Assembly: GCA_965153455.1 (NCBI GenBank)
Contig: OZ234494.1
Coordinates: 11,036,001 to 11,100,000 of the forward strand
From: Sphagnum compactum
Taxonomy: Eukaryota > Bryophyta > Sphagnopsida > Sphagnales
Direction of reading: 5' to 3'
Length of the DNA: 64,000 nucleotides
Shown: in pieces, positions 1 through 12,989 of the stretch
How the letters are laid out: the number at the start of each line of letters is the position of its first letter
Position numbering within the stretch: position 1 is the stretch's first letter
Made by a program: the position numbers and the translations under genes
The notes under the pieces: generated by a model
What the model was told of the DNA's origin: nothing
Database searches by the model: none
The model's input: the letters and a program-made list of their open reading frames with translations, nothing else

Positions 1-818
1 CTTGACCTGCAGAGGTCTGAGGTGACTGAGCACAACTAGATCAAAAACATATAATTAAAAGTTACCCTTGGACCAAAAGCTATGATTCCAATGGCTTAAA
101 TAGAAAGAGGCCTTACTCAGTATGTATGGGAGGTCTTCCTTGTAAGTGCAAGATAGCTTTCACCTTTACCAAAGGAGAAAAACCATGTATATAAAAATCA
201 AGAACAGGAACCCATCCATCAAAAGTAAAAAGCAAATGAGAGCACAAGTAGACACAACCCCAAAAAAAAAAAAGCAAACAATCAACAAAAAAAAGTAAAA
301 ACCTATGCAAATAAAACCCATGGTTACGAAATGACGATCAATGATAACAAAGAAGACCTAAGATAAAAGAGTTGTCGTCTGTCACAAATTGGCTAATGAC
401 GGAGGTGCATTAGCTATGATGTGTGCAAGAAATGAGGAACTTCGAAAAAATTCAGCAGCCCATTGAAGAATCGTTATGGTTTGCACATGCTACAAGGTTA
501 TGGACATGCATTGTTGATAGTAAGAAGCAAGCATCGAGGGGACTAAAAAAGACCGTTGATGATGCGCGATAGTGGTCTGTGCACAAATGGTAAAAAATGA
601 ATCAAAATGAAAATGAAAACATCCATACGTCTCAATAGCAAGGGGAATGAAGTCATTGCCTAGTGTTCATTCAACATATAATCGTGTTTATTATTAAGCA
701 GCCATCATTGTTGCATGTGTTGTCATCGTTGATGTTTGCTGCACCATATCCGTGCAAATCGGATCAACAATGACAACATCCATCAAAGTCCAAAAGTCGT
801 GTTTGGTGATAAGGATAT
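1..818. other. AT-rich intergenic sequence, nothing recognised
   Basis: No gene or structured repeat could be supported here. The short frames are low-complexity. The sequence may be the 3' flank of the minus-strand LINE remnant that begins at 819, but no poly-A tail or target duplication was identified. Confidence 0.4.
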
Positions 819-2171
819 TCACTTATCGTTGGGTGTGGTGAGGAAAAGGTGGGAAACCTCCTTTTGAACATGTGCTCCACTTTCCAAAATAATAGCTGCG
901 ATAGTATCTTGAAGTGTGTTGCGAGTTATTATAAGTTCATTCTTGCAAGGGCACTGAAGCAAATGCGTACCTAGATCATCAATGGTATGACCACATTGAC
1001 ATTGTGAAAGATGGGCAAATGTAAATTGTGGCAAGCCAAAATAGGTATATAATGCTATAAGAAAGTGGGTTGAAGATAAACGAAATACAGGTGTGAAAGG
1101 ATGAATTAATAACCAAGCACTTGCCCTTGGACCTGCGCATGAGTGAAGACATGTTTGCATGATATTTGAAGGAACGTCTATTAGAAGTGAAGTAAATATT
1201 TGCTTGCGTAGGCAATCTGTTAAAGAAACCTACAATTGGGGATAAGATTGAACCACTAAGCTCTCAAAGGGTGGGACCTAAGAGCGGACAACTTGGGGTA
1301 ACATGGCTTGGACATCTCATAGTGTCATTTGAAACAAGGAAGTGTTAGTTTCAACATGTGTTACTACATCTAAAAGAATAGGGTGATCATCTCGTTGGAA
1401 ACAAATGATAAGTGTAAGAGTGATTAGTGCCCAACACCCCAAGAATGCACGGGCAACAGTCCAAACCATAAAATGGAAGCCGAACCCACTTGAAGAAGTA
1501 GGGAGAGTGGCTCGATGGTGAGCTAGGTGACCAATAGAATCACCAAAGATCCTGCATTAAATAACTTTTCTAACATAGCTATGGTATGAGTATCGAATTC
1601 AGTGTAATGTTGCAAAATACTTGGAAATGGAAACATTGTACAAAGCAAGTAACTTGGGCGCTAAGCATAGCACAACGAAAGCATCACAAAAATCGCCTAA
1701 GGATTTACAAGTGCAGGGAGATTAGCTATTATCCTAAGATCTTCATGAAAATCTTCAACCATAAACAACCCAATGAATAATGTGGATCTCACTGGTGCAC
1801 CCAAAATATGAAAACTTAAGTTGGGAGTAAGAAAGCTAGGAGGAAGTGATATAGAATGATCCAACCTTTGTGGAAACCAAGTTACACATTTCGTTAGCTG
1901 CACTAAAAGCCCTAATGCCGATAATTCCTACTGCAATTGTAAAAATGTAGGAACCACATTTGATGCAAGACTTATTATATGTGTATCATCTACTAAGGAA
2001 GGGAAAACACAAGTAGGGTGGGTTGTTGTTGTAGGGCAAAGAGTGTGAAGGTGAATCAAAGCAAACAACGTTCCTCCCAATGGGTCCCCTTGTCGTGTAC
2101 CTAACTTCGATGAAATGACTATGAAATCGCCATGTCGAGAAGCCTAAGAAAAATACAATAGAAATGGGCAT
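819..2171 (-). pseudogene. decayed LINE-type reverse transcriptase
   Basis: Read on the minus strand, several frames together give the order of a non-LTR reverse transcriptase. Near 2100-1985 there is a reverse-transcriptase core with the motif QGDPLGGTLFAL, followed by FPSLVDDTHI (VDD in place of the usual ADD or YADD). Near 1840-1760 a segment with LGAP resembles the downstream LGAPIGS region of plant LINE-like RTs. At 1160-819 a C-terminal zinc-knuckle-like stretch has C-x-C...H...C followed by an alpha-helical tail (RNTLQDTIAAI). The frame is broken several times, so it cannot make protein. The order on one strand and the family-typical motifs make a LINE the best call; the 5' end and ORF1 were not found. 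Confidence 0.75.
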
Positions 2172-4066
2172 GCGTAAAATTGTCGAACAAATGGGAAAAT
2201 TTGATTTAGATAACTAGACGAAAATTGTAATTACTAAAAAATGATTGACGATGATATTGAATTAAAAGCATTATGGACATCCACTTGTAACACCACTCAA
2301 TTTGGATACAAATCTAACATCACTAGAATGTTATGAACCATTGTTTCACACCCACAACGAGTTGCTACACCAAACTGATGAAGATTAAAATGATTTGTGA
2401 AATTATCTCTAAACTAAATAATCAAAGTGTAAGCAACTAAACAATAGGTCACCTCATTGATTATGATGGAACGCATACATACAAACTGCTTCTTCAACAA
2501 TAGGAGTCGAGACACAAAAAAAACAAAAATGATAGTAAAATAAAACATGACGTCAAGCAATGTGCCCACATACATAAAAAAAATAAAAATAAATCGAAAC
2601 CGCTCACAGAATCATCTAAGACAAAACACCTTTTAACACCTTATTATTAATAAATAATTATATTATCTATGCTTTACAATGGGCAAGGGTCATTCCCCAA
2701 ATGTGGCCTAACTGGATTAGACTTGATAGCCTTGTCCTAGGCCACTTATTTTTTCTGAAATGTCCCCAGTGTTCAGGTGTCTTACCCAATACTAAGTTCC
2801 AAAGCTGCAAGTCTGAGAATAAGGCCCACGAGGGTCCAGGGTCCAATTTCCTAGGAACTGATTTGGACTGATTTGAAGCAAATTGAATCCTTGAGTTGGA
2901 CTCTACCTGAGTCCCTAGCCTGATTCTTGGTTCTCCAAATCAGGAGCTCTCCTTTTAACACTGTTTTTTGGTCCGAACCAATTGATTTTCCCTCCAAAAC
3001 ATGTGCCATGTAGGTTTAGCCTCAATTTGCCACTTTTTGGTTTTTGACCTTCATCTAAAGGCCTTGGGACCGATTTAAAGCTTTCGACCAATAAGCTTGC
3101 TTGAATTGATTGGTCCATAGCCCTTGGACCCTCATCTAAAGTCGGCCTAAGTTAATCTGGGGACTTTACACGCATCCTACTATAGACATGATACACCATC
3201 TAAGTTACAACGCTGCTTCCTGACGTGGGTTAATTCAGGAACTTTGCAGGCATACTACCAGAGAGATTTGTCATCTGACTCGCACCAAACAGTTTTAGTA
3301 AATTTACAGACTCTAAATTTATAATAGTTCCGAAATTATGATCTGGACACAGGAAAGCCGATCCGTCAGTAACACGTGGGAAAGGGCAAGGCCGAATGGC
3401 TCCACCTAACAAAGACCTTGAGAGACACATAAATTTTTAGATTGTGTTGATCTGTAACTATGTAGCTACTTGTGAACGCATTTCCCTGCCACACAGGAAT
3501 GCATTCACAAATGAGCTTGATGGGGCAAGGGGGGATATTTAGCGTCTTGCAACAGGAATCCCGTGTTCTGTATCTCAGCCTAGTTTTGGGAGCACCCGTA
3601 GCTATGCCTCCTTCCCTCCCTCCTTCCCCTATAGGGAAATGCTGAAAGTTTGTATGTTGTTGGAAGGGCAACCAAGCCTTCTAAGGCACATCATGTAATA
3701 TCGTAAATGATTTCTTATGGAGAGCTCACCGGGCTGCAAGGAAGCAGGCGATTGAAGTTCCGGGTACTACCTTGGGACACAATTGGAAAACGTGAACCAA
3801 ATTCGAAATTCAAATATATTTACATATATATACACATGTACATGCCAATCTTGCTCTTCCAAAGTCCATTTTTGAAACAATACAGATCGTAGCTAGCTGA
3901 CAGATTTCTTTGCAATCAAGTCTGCTTCTGCAAGTTGCAAACTTTTTCTCACGATCACTCTGCTGCTGAGAGTGTCACAGATGGTTATAACCCCATGTCT
4001 GGACTCAAAGGCATTTCAGACGTGTCACGAATGCAAGATATTATACTCGAAGTAGGCAGTTAATGT
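2172..4066. other. intergenic sequence, no gene recognised
   Basis: Only short frames without recognisable motifs occur. Part near 2.65-3.2 kb has repeated short words such as TTGGACT and GATTTG and may be old repeat DNA. The last part, from about 3.9 kb, lies just downstream of the minus-strand PHD gene and probably holds its 3' UTR, but no cleavage signal was assigned. Confidence 0.35.
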
Positions 4067-5557
4067 TTAACAGGAAAGCTCAGAAAGTGACTTGTATCGT
4101 CGAATTAGAAGCTTGGAATTCGAAGTTTTCTCCCTTGTAGGTGACTCGTGCATAATTCGGAAACTCCGACGTCCATGATGTGAACTGATGTTGGCTTGTT
4201 TTGACAATAAACCAGTTCTCACGTCAGTGGGGGCCAGATCTGCAGGATCAGAAGGATCTGAACCTGGAACCCGACTCAACGATAACTTGCTCTTCACCTT
4301 TTGTCTAGCATTGTCGAACTCGGGACGAGTATTGGGACCTCCGCCTAGCTTGCGTCTGATCACGAATGATCCCTTTCGTATCTCCCCTGGGTTCAGCTGC
4401 ACGTTGCATTGATTTGTTACAGATGAATCGGCTTCCCACATTTGATTCAATCCTCGCTTAGCATTGGATTTTGACGGTGTGAAATCATCACCATCCTGCT
4501 GCTGTCGATTTTGGTCTGAGAAAACCTTGGTACCAAGTTCATTCTTCACTGGCCACAAGTTGGTGTGTTTCGCGGCAGAGTTTGTTTGTTGATCTGGATT
4601 CGTAATGCAAGTGACTGGAAAACTAACAAATCTGCTGTCAAAACCACTCCTGAAGGTAGAAGAAACATTGCATCTTAGTACTGATGAACTACAGTCCGAT
4701 GGAGCCCGAATTCTAAGATCCTCTTTGATCCTTGAGGCGCCAGCTTTTGTTCCCTGTACATCCATGTCTATCACGCATTGATTGCATCTCCAGGAGAGGT
4801 CTCGCAGATTCGAATTTGTTCCAGCTGTCTGCCCTCTAGGATTAGGAGCCATACAGTACCTGTCGAAAAGCCAAAACAAAGGTGAATTGATCATAAGCCT
4901 CGGAGGTTGATTATATTTTGCTGAATCATGTGCAACAACGGATCTTGGTGAACATAAGAACCGTGTCGACTTCAATGCACTTAAAGAGTGTGATCAGACC
5001 AGCAGGAGAAATAGTGCTCCAGTGGCTAATCGTAATCAGGCATGTATGATGAATATAGTTTCTAATTGTTGCTGGACCGACGCAGTCGACGGTCTATGCT
5101 TCAATTCATCTACGCGAGTTTGCATTCTAGCAAGCAGATTTGGAACCCGGCTCTAGTGAATCCAAATCTACTGCTCTAGGCCGATGATCCGATGCAAATA
5201 GGAAGAAAAATAATCTTGCAGCACTGTTATCAAGACTACGAGAATTCTAGTGAACCGGCTGTGCCAATTAGTGAATAGAACTTAGAGTGCTACTCACAGA
5301 TGCTGAGCACGAGATTGGCAAACGGAACAGAACTGCAGAAGATCCACAAATCCCACATCGCCACACATAATGCACTCGACGCCAGACGGGTGATCAGCAG
5401 GTTGATAATTGTGTTCGTCTCCCCGTTTGTCTTCCGAACAGATTTCTACCGCTCTAAGAAGACGGCCATCCGATGAGGACACTGCGGTAAGCGACTTCTC
5501 CGAAATATTTCTGATCGAACTTCTATTGCCATTCTCTCCATACTCAGATTCCACCAT
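4067..5557 (-). CDS. PHD-finger protein (AIPP2/PAIPP2-like finger)
   Basis: Two coding exons: 5557-5298 and 4859-4067, separated by a 438-bp intron with donor GTGAGT and acceptor TTTTCGACAG. The joined frame is 350 aa. The start is chosen because TAA lies two codons upstream in frame. The split finger is a complete C4HC3 PHD: C62, C65, C77, C80, H86, C89, C112 and C115, with the signature CGDVGF after the second cysteine and WRCNQC at the end. This resembles the PHD fingers of Arabidopsis AIPP2/PAIPP2-type proteins, which act with BAH proteins in chromatin silencing; that function is inferred from the finger alone. The remaining 235 residues are hydrophilic, with a basic patch (RKGSFVIRRKLGGG) and no second domain I recognise. 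Probably nuclear. Confidence 0.8.
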
Positions 5558-7000
5558 GGATTATCCTTGATTACTGTTCTCGTCCGTATGTTGAAGTTTG
5601 TTCTGACTCCTGAGAACGCCGGGAATCGCTAAGCTTTGAAATTCACGAATGTAGAATATCTCCAGCCTCGATGTCAATACTGATCTATTTCACTCAGTTC
5701 CCCAGATTTCAAATTACTCGATCATCGCTGCGAATCCAGCTACATGGTACTAGTTTTAACGGATTCTGATGCTCCTCGATAATGCGTGAGTAAGCAAAAT
5801 CGAACTCATGTCGATCAACACGGCCTGTCAACGCTTCTCCATACCATATTATTCTCGACCACATCAAACCTTAGAACTAATGAGAGTTCTGCATCTCTCA
5901 GCTACTTCCTAAGGCAACACAATCTTTTGACGAGAAACTGTACCCAGTTTTTCTTCGCATGAACTCCTTCAGAAGCACTAATACCGTCTACGGTGCACAG
6001 TCCTGTTCAAGACTCAAACAACAGCCTCTGTAGCCAATGAAAACCTTCTCTCATCACCTCTTGCACATTTCAGCATGTTTTTTTGGTCTACCACCTCTCC
6101 ACCAATATTCTCCCCTTGACATCGATGTTGCAAAACTTCTAGAGTTCCCAGAAAAGAACTCACAACGGAGCCGAGAGTCGATCACTTAACTTTGTGCAGA
6201 CGCGGTACACGAAAAAAAAATTCTAGCTTGCAGGCATGACTCATGCGCTACAGAAACAAACTTCCTAAGCGCGGATCGATTGCTAAGGAAACCGACAAGT
6301 AAGTGTATGTAAACAGTTTAGGGGAGGCTAGTAAGAAGAGGCATGGAGAGAAAGCAAGCAAAAGTATCTTCGCAGAATCTGAGTGACACAGTAATATACC
6401 TCTCATAATTTTGAGACCTGATTTTTCCAAGAGCAAGTGATGAGTGGATAGAGTGCAGGTCGGTGTCACCGCCACACCGCACAAACGGCGTAATGAGACG
6501 CGAGTCTTACCCAGGGTGTGAAGGGATCAGGTTAGTTGCCTGGTCATCGGGTGCAGCTAGCGCATTACCATCGCGAAGATGCAGAGTCCCGGAAACGGCG
6601 CGTCGGGAATCAGATGAGCGGCGACGTACACGAGACTCCCACGTCAGGGCGGAGGGGGGGGGGGGAGAGGGGGGGAAATATCCATCCCGAGTTTAGCTGC
6701 TATAATTAGGCGGCTGCTTTTTCTGACGCACCCCCGGCAATGGCTTTTCAAGGACTGCAAGCGCCAGGTGTGTATTGGTCTCCGTTTGCCTTTGGAATCC
6801 GTGTTTATGTCTACTGTTGCTTCACAACGTACGACTTTAGTTTGTCTTTTGCTCTGACGTTGAAAATACACGGTTCTTGAACTATGATTATTGATAATGA
6901 CGCGGTTGGTCACTTGTCATGGGCTGATTGGTGCCGGGACGCTGGTTCACACCGGCCAGTTCATCGTTGAGGGCGCTATTGGATACCTTCGGTCTTAATC
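5558..7000 (-). promoter_or_regulatory. CpG-richer upstream region of the PHD gene
   Basis: This stretch has clearly more CpG and GC than the DNA beyond 7 kb, as expected for a gene 5' flank that escapes heavy methylation. It probably holds the 5' UTR and promoter of the minus-strand PHD gene. No TATA box or transcription start can be fixed. Short frames on both strands (for example 6463-6696 plus) look spurious. Confidence 0.35.
6650..6677 (+). other. G-run tract, G-quadruplex-capable
   Basis: A run of about 12 G is followed within four bases by a run of 7 G, giving an almost pure purine tract. Such a tract could fold into a G-quadruplex on the plus strand. It lies about 1.1 kb upstream of the PHD gene start. 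Confidence 0.6.
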
Positions 7001-8779
7001 AGTGTGGGGGGCGGGTATGAGTATTTGAAGATAAAAAATGCAAAGAATTGCTCAGGTTTGGGTCTTAGAAACCCAAAGAAGGGTGGTTCTGAGGTGGGGG
7101 TGGGGGTATCTGATTATAAGGCCTAGTTCTTTAATAAGGAACTAGATTCTTTTATTAAGGTTTTGGAAGACCCTTTCAAAACATATGCTACGTCTTTATT
7201 AATGTCCTTCAAGGTCTTTAAGCTTTGACAAAAAGTCTTAAATCTTTTAAACTTACAAGGCAAGAGTTCTTTTTTTTTGGCAATTTGAAAATATCACGGT
7301 TACAAGTTTTGAAAGTAGAGTGCAAAGCAAAACTTCAAAAGGTGATCGTCATGATTTTCATTGAAGTTAACAAACTACAACCCAACTATTGGTTAACCCC
7401 AAACAACTAAAAAAATGTGAATTAAAATGTGAATCTAACTGTGGCCTCCCTTGAATATGAAAAGGCTATTGATTTAGGTTTTTGAAAAACACCTTACATT
7501 ACATGTTATTTCCCCTTGGTTGGCTCCAATTATGAATACTTGAAATTTAAAAATCATTGGCCCATATGAGATGGAAGGGGTGGTGTTAAGTTTCAAAAAA
7601 TGCTAAGTAGGAGGGGGGATTTGGGTTTTCAAAAAAATAAGACATTACATGCAGATATGCATATATTTGGTATCATATTCAATTAATACCTAGAGCAAAA
7701 AGAAATACCCATGTCACAGTTGGGGTGCATTCACAGTTGGCGTACCACAATGGGAACCATGACACTCATTTGTCCTATGTTCTAAATCGCAAAACAAGGA
7801 TTTAACAAAATAAATATTTTGAGATGCTAAACAATGAAAAGGGGATATGTATGTTTAGGCTTTTAACCAATAAGTGTTATAATGAATGATTCAAATCAAT
7901 TGAACAAAATTTAAACGTCTAATACAAGTATAAAAAAAAAAAGAAATGCAGGATTACTCAAGTATTCCAAAATGACATACTTTCATTTGGAGCACCAAAA
8001 TCCTATTAAAAATATCACATTAAGTCTTTTTTTGCACCCATGTCTCTTATATTTCTTTCCAAACCTTTTGATTATAAATTTGTAATAAAAATAATAATTT
8101 GATTATCCTAATTATAGCATCCATTTTATTAGAAAATTTAAGATTCTAGCATTAATTCCACCAAATTTGATGATTTATCATACTAGAAATTTGTGCCATC
8201 ACATAGAAAATATTTTATTTTATTTGTGGTTAAAATGTGGAACAATTTGAACATATATTGTGAATCATGTTGAGTCCTTTTCAATAAAACTAGGCAATGA
8301 GATACAATTCTTAAGTCATCTTTCAGGACATTTAATGACATGTTTTAATGATCCAAATCACAAAAAATCACCATCATTTTAATCAAAACATATGGGAATA
8401 TCTAATGAAAAAAACATTTTACCAAATAAGTTTCATTGATAAAAACTAAATGATAAAATAAAACATTCATCCATGATTTTGATGGAAGTTTTATGTATTA
8501 AAAGCATGTAAATTCAATTTTTTTTTCATCCATACATTAGATGAATGAAAAAATCATTCATCCATAATGAGAATGAATGTTTACATTCATCCCCATGTTT
8601 GCTTCTAGGTTTATCAACTATATAACATTCATTTTGTGATTAAATTCTTGAGTTTTACCTATATGTGTATATGGAAAAAGACATTTTACCATCCCAAGAT
8701 CCAACTCTAGGCTCTAGGCTCAAGCTCTAGGTTCATGCAATAATTTGCTTCTGTTCTAAACCAATTTAGGGGACATTGG
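7001..8779. other. AT-rich CpG-poor intergenic DNA
   Basis: Nothing recognisable as a gene. Short homopolymer runs and words like CATTCATCC recur near 8.46-8.61 kb. The part from 8.6 kb may include the eroded 5' half of the hAT remnant that follows. Confidence 0.4.
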
Positions 8780-9620
8780 TTGTTAAGTGATGCCCTTCAT
8801 TTTGCCATTTCAATTAACTTGAAATTGAGAGAAAATTTTAAAAATGCACCATCTTTTCAAACCCTAATGGAAAAGGATTCTAATGTGGCACTTGGGTTAA
8901 TTTGTTTGGTTTCCAACATTAAAAAAAAAGTTTGTGGAATTCTCAATAGTTTTTTTTCCTTCTTGAATAAATTTGATGAAAAACACATATAATATGTTAG
9001 CTATAATGTTAAACCCAAGATTTAAAAGTTTTCGCTTAGTGTCTTTCTTCATTGTTTGTGATCAAGGAATAGCAATATGATACAATGTCATTATATCTTA
9101 TGTTCATGAAGTTATTATCACTTGCATCCATCAATGGTTTTGTTGACCAAAAAATGGATGATGACAATAGTTTGAAATTTTTTCAAATGACAATAAGGAG
9201 TAATGAACTAACAAAAGAGCTTGTTAAAAAAGAACTTTTAGTTTTTTAGGATTAGAAGGAGATCAAATGTCCCCTTCAATGGTGAAAAAAACATGAAGCC
9301 ATGTTTCCCATAGTTAGGTTTCTTGTTCATCAAATTTTACAGATTGTTGGTTTTCAAATAGAAACTAAAAGGATCTTTTCCTCAGTTGGAATCCTCACTA
9401 TTTTGAAAAGATGTCGTTTATAATCAAAAAACTTAGATAATTTAATTATTGAGAACAAAAATTGGCCCAATGATTATAGAGTTTGGTTGTAAATCCTTTT
9501 TAACCTTTTAAATTTATTTATGCAAACTTAGAAAAGGAGTTAGAACAAGTTGAAAGAGATGACATTATGGATTTATAAATTGTTGAACATAGATTCAAAG
9601 TTTATTTTTTGATCAAAAAA
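8780..9620 (+). pseudogene. decayed Ac-like hAT transposase, C-terminal half
   Basis: An open stretch at 8780-8992 is followed by frame-shifted pieces in the order expected of an hAT transposase. A block containing NMLAIMLNPRFKS begins near 8990. Then come a segment with FQMTIRSNELTKELVKKELL (about 9180-9240) and the C-terminal dimerisation block at about 9290-9490 (FLVHQILQIVGFQIETKRIF, then NLDNLIIENKNWPND). The ETKRIFSSVGIL part matches the usual ETERIFS motif of the hAT dimerisation domain. Many stops and shifts show it is dead. The N-terminal BED finger and the element ends were not located. Confidence 0.65.
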
Positions 9621-10560
9621 GTAATGTAATGAAATAAATTTCCAAGCCTGACAATGGGGTTTTCTTTCCTTAAAAAAAATCTAATACCTAAGACGATTTT
9701 CGTAAGACATTTTTTTTAAAAAAATCAAGAACCGACCCAATTCTCACATAAAGACATAAAAAACTAGAATTGATAGTTTTCAAAAAGAAATGAGAATGCC
9801 AACATTGGTTTGAACTATGTTTCCTAATGTTTTAGTACTAGAAAGGCACTTTAAAAAAACTTGGATTTGAATAGTAGAGTAGTTTAGAATGCATTTTTTC
9901 TATTACTTAAAAAACTCATTTCAAAACAATATGCTTCTAAACAAATTATTTCGTAAATGTAATGGTCATTCAAAGTAGTATTTTGACAATGATTTTGGGG
10001 CGAGATAGTCCTTTTGTGTACCGCAACTAGGAATGTAACCATTGGTCTTAACCAATGTTAACGAGTACCTTGATGGACTCAACTATTTGGGCTTGGTTTT
10101 AGTTTAGTTCCAAGATCCTAATTAGAATCAAGTCCCAATTTTGGACTTGAATGGATTTGAAACTTGATAATTAGGATTTAGTTATTGGAAATAAATGGAA
10201 TCCATCCCCTTGGTTTTATCATTACAAGAAACAAGAATTGAACCCGTGGTCTAGTTCCAAGATTAATAGAAAATTGAGATCATATTGATTTTTTCAAAAA
10301 GATTTAATTTAGTTCCAATTCATTTCAAGCCTTTAGCGTTTCCTTTTAGGCCAACAATCAAGTTACAAACAAAGTAAGTTGTGTGTTAAACACACATTCA
10401 TAATGTTTTTGCTTACCACTTTGCTCATTAGTTCGCCTTTTTTTTGTTTTTATTGTGGGGATGATTGTGATGATGATGGACTTTTTGTTTTAGTGAATAT
10501 TTTTCCTTTTCATTACCTAACTAATCATTTTGATCCATTTTTTTAATTTGAATTTTTTTC
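9621..10560. other. AT-rich intergenic DNA
   Basis: No gene seen. It lies between the hAT remnant and the palindromic repeat array and has words (TTTTGG, CTTGAA) that suggest degraded copies of the neighbouring repeats. Confidence 0.35.
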
Positions 10561-11062
10561 TTTCAATGATTTCATTTTTTGGTCTTGGAAGTTTACAAGA
10601 CCAAAAAATGAACTCCTTGAAAAATAAAAATTCCATTAAATTTTATTTTTCTTCCAAGGAATCTTTTTTTGGTCTTGTGAATTTGTAAGATCAAAAAATA
10701 AATCCTTAAACAATAAATTCCACTTTTTGGACTTCCAAAAATGGAACTTAAATTGTTTTTTAAAGAGTCCTATTTCTGGTCTTGGGAAATTCAAACATTT
10801 TTAAAATTCAAAAGAAAATTAATTACTTTCAAGGAGTCCAAATTTTGATATTGCAAACTTCCATTTTTTGAACTTGTAAAAACCATAATTTATTATTATT
10901 ATTATTTTCAATAGGTCCATTGTTTGGTCTTGCAAACTCACAAGACCAAAAAATGAACTTGCAAAACCAATTCCATTTTCTGACCTTGTAAACTCATAAG
11001 ACCGAAAATTAGACTCTTTCAAAAACATGAATTTCTTTTTTCAAGGAGTTCAATTGTTGGAT
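10561..11062. repeat. degenerate tandem array of hairpin-forming units
   Basis: About five units, spaced roughly 50-155 bp apart, each carry an inverted repeat of the form TTTTTGGTCTTG ... CAAGACCAAAAA. The clearest hairpins are at about 10574-10609, 10664-10700, 10920-10955 and 10974-11010, separated by AATGAACTCCTTGAAAAAT-like spacers. A (TTA)n run interrupts the array near 10891. No coding potential. Confidence 0.7.
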
Positions 11063-11690
11063 GTTGGAATCGAAACCAAGGGTTATGGAACTAGGAACTA
11101 AAATTGGCCTAATTTCAAAATGAGAAAAAAAACCAAAACCATAATCACCCTTAACTAAAAATAAATCCAAAATCAAAATTGGGTCCCATATTTTTTTAAA
11201 AAGTAACCAAAACTAATCCTTTGAAAAATGTTAATGGAACCAAAGGTTTACCCTCGAATTGGAAAATTAATGGCTTATTAATGTTAAAACCAAATGGTGA
11301 CTAGTTTTCAACTTTCAATTTATACTTGGTGTGTTTGTGTGTTTGTAGATGTTTGGTTTTAATTCGTGGTGGCTAGTTTTTAATTTTCATTGTATATTTG
11401 ATGTGTGTGCACATGCATGTAGGTGTTTAATTTTAACTAATGTTGACTAGTTCATAATTTTCAAATTATACCCAATGTCGCATGAACATATAGGTGTTTG
11501 TGGTAAAAAGGCAAGGTAGGATGTATATGTAGTAACATTGTAATGGTGAAGGTGGACAATGACTATCACAATTTTTGTCAATACCTAATGTTGCATCATA
11601 CATCAATATTTCATTGGTTATGATTTTAGGTGGCCTTCCTTTCCTAAGTGTCTTTAATGTTCAAGGTAATTATTTGTAGTCATGGCTTTA

Positions 11691-12463
11691 GGGTGAAAGC
11701 ACATTACGATGACCCCTTTTGGGGTGTCACATTGTATTATTTTCCAGGGGTGTGCATGTTTGAACGTATCCCACCTCAAACTTTTGAAAGAATTTCATAA
11801 TATTTTTGCATATTATGTTAGAATATAACCTAGGCAAGATATTAAAAAAAACATTATTTCATTTCATTTTATAAAGTGAAAGATTGGAGTACTCATAAAT
11901 AGAAATATGTTCCAAAACAATTTAAATGATTTAAAATCTTTATGAAAGTTGAAAGTATATTGACCCATGTCATTTCACATAGTTTGAACCATGTTTGGAT
12001 ACCATGTGATTAATTTGAAATTTTCCATTTCAATAAATCAAATTTTTCAACAAAGATGCGATAAATGTGTGGTAAATTGAAAATTTAATAAATAATCACA
12101 TTCACATGGAAGATGGCAAACATAGCTAGATGGGCCATTTGTTTAATTCCATCAAAATTGATTAATTTAATGATTAATGAAACTTTTAAAGTTAATGTAG
12201 TCAAAACGAAATAGTGACCCTATTATACGAATGTATATTATAAATATACTTATGGATCCTTCAATATTGATAATGAAAAATTTTATTATCTTAAAATAAT
12301 ATTACATAACATTAATTCTGTACAAATAATAATTTTAAGGCCCAAAAACCAAAATTGTTACCCAAAATTAGATATACCATCTTTTGGAACAATTATGTTG
12401 TATGTACTATAATATTAAACCCAAAAGTGCCCCAAAGGAGGTCATCGTAGTGTGTTTTCACCC
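11691..12463. mobile_element. non-autonomous DNA element with ~40-bp inverted ends
   Basis: The left end GGGTGAAAGCACATTACGAT (11691-11710), continuing into GACCCCTTTTGGGG, is matched by the reverse complement of the right end, GGGTGAAAACACACTACGAT (12463-12444), continuing into GACCTCCTTTGGGG. The inverted ends are thus about 40 bp with few mismatches and enclose about 690 bp of AT-rich non-coding DNA. No clear target-site duplication was found next to either end, so the superfamily is not assigned. It encodes nothing and would need a transposase in trans. Confidence 0.7.
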
Positions 12464-12989
12464 TTCATTTTTTTGTTTGGAATGTAATCTGGAATGGTTG
12501 AAACAAAAAATGTTTAAAGGTTGAAGCGCATGCAATTTGTGTGACGGAAGAATCACCGTGTGGATGAACCAAAGTTATATATTTGTTTTCATTCTGAAAA
12601 TTCATGTTCACGAAAATGTCACTACCTTGCAATTAGGTATCCAAGACAACTATATGCAACTATTCAATGAAAATATGAGAAATTAAAAATTAAAATTTCA
12701 AGTCAAACATCCACATATTTTAATTGTAGTTGCATGTTAATTGCAAAATGGACCCCTATACAAATGTAATGCAACCCATATATACAATTGTGGTTAATCC
12801 TATTTTGATTTCATGAGCAAGTTGCATAAGAATTATAATTGGCACCTACCATACAACCTTGATGCATATGATCATGAAATGTGTATGCATTGCTTTCATC
12901 CATTAGATTTGGCAGTTTCAACTCTTTTGCAACTATTATCAACTATGATTCTTAATGATACAACTAGTGATACCACTATTTGTATAAAT

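Noticed and set aside
4188-4412. Plus-strand frame of 74 codons
   Set aside because: Lies antisense to the PHD gene second exon and has no motif.
6463-6913. Frames near the G-run on both strands
   Set aside because: Arg/Gly-rich translation caused by CpG-rich promoter-like sequence, with no domain.
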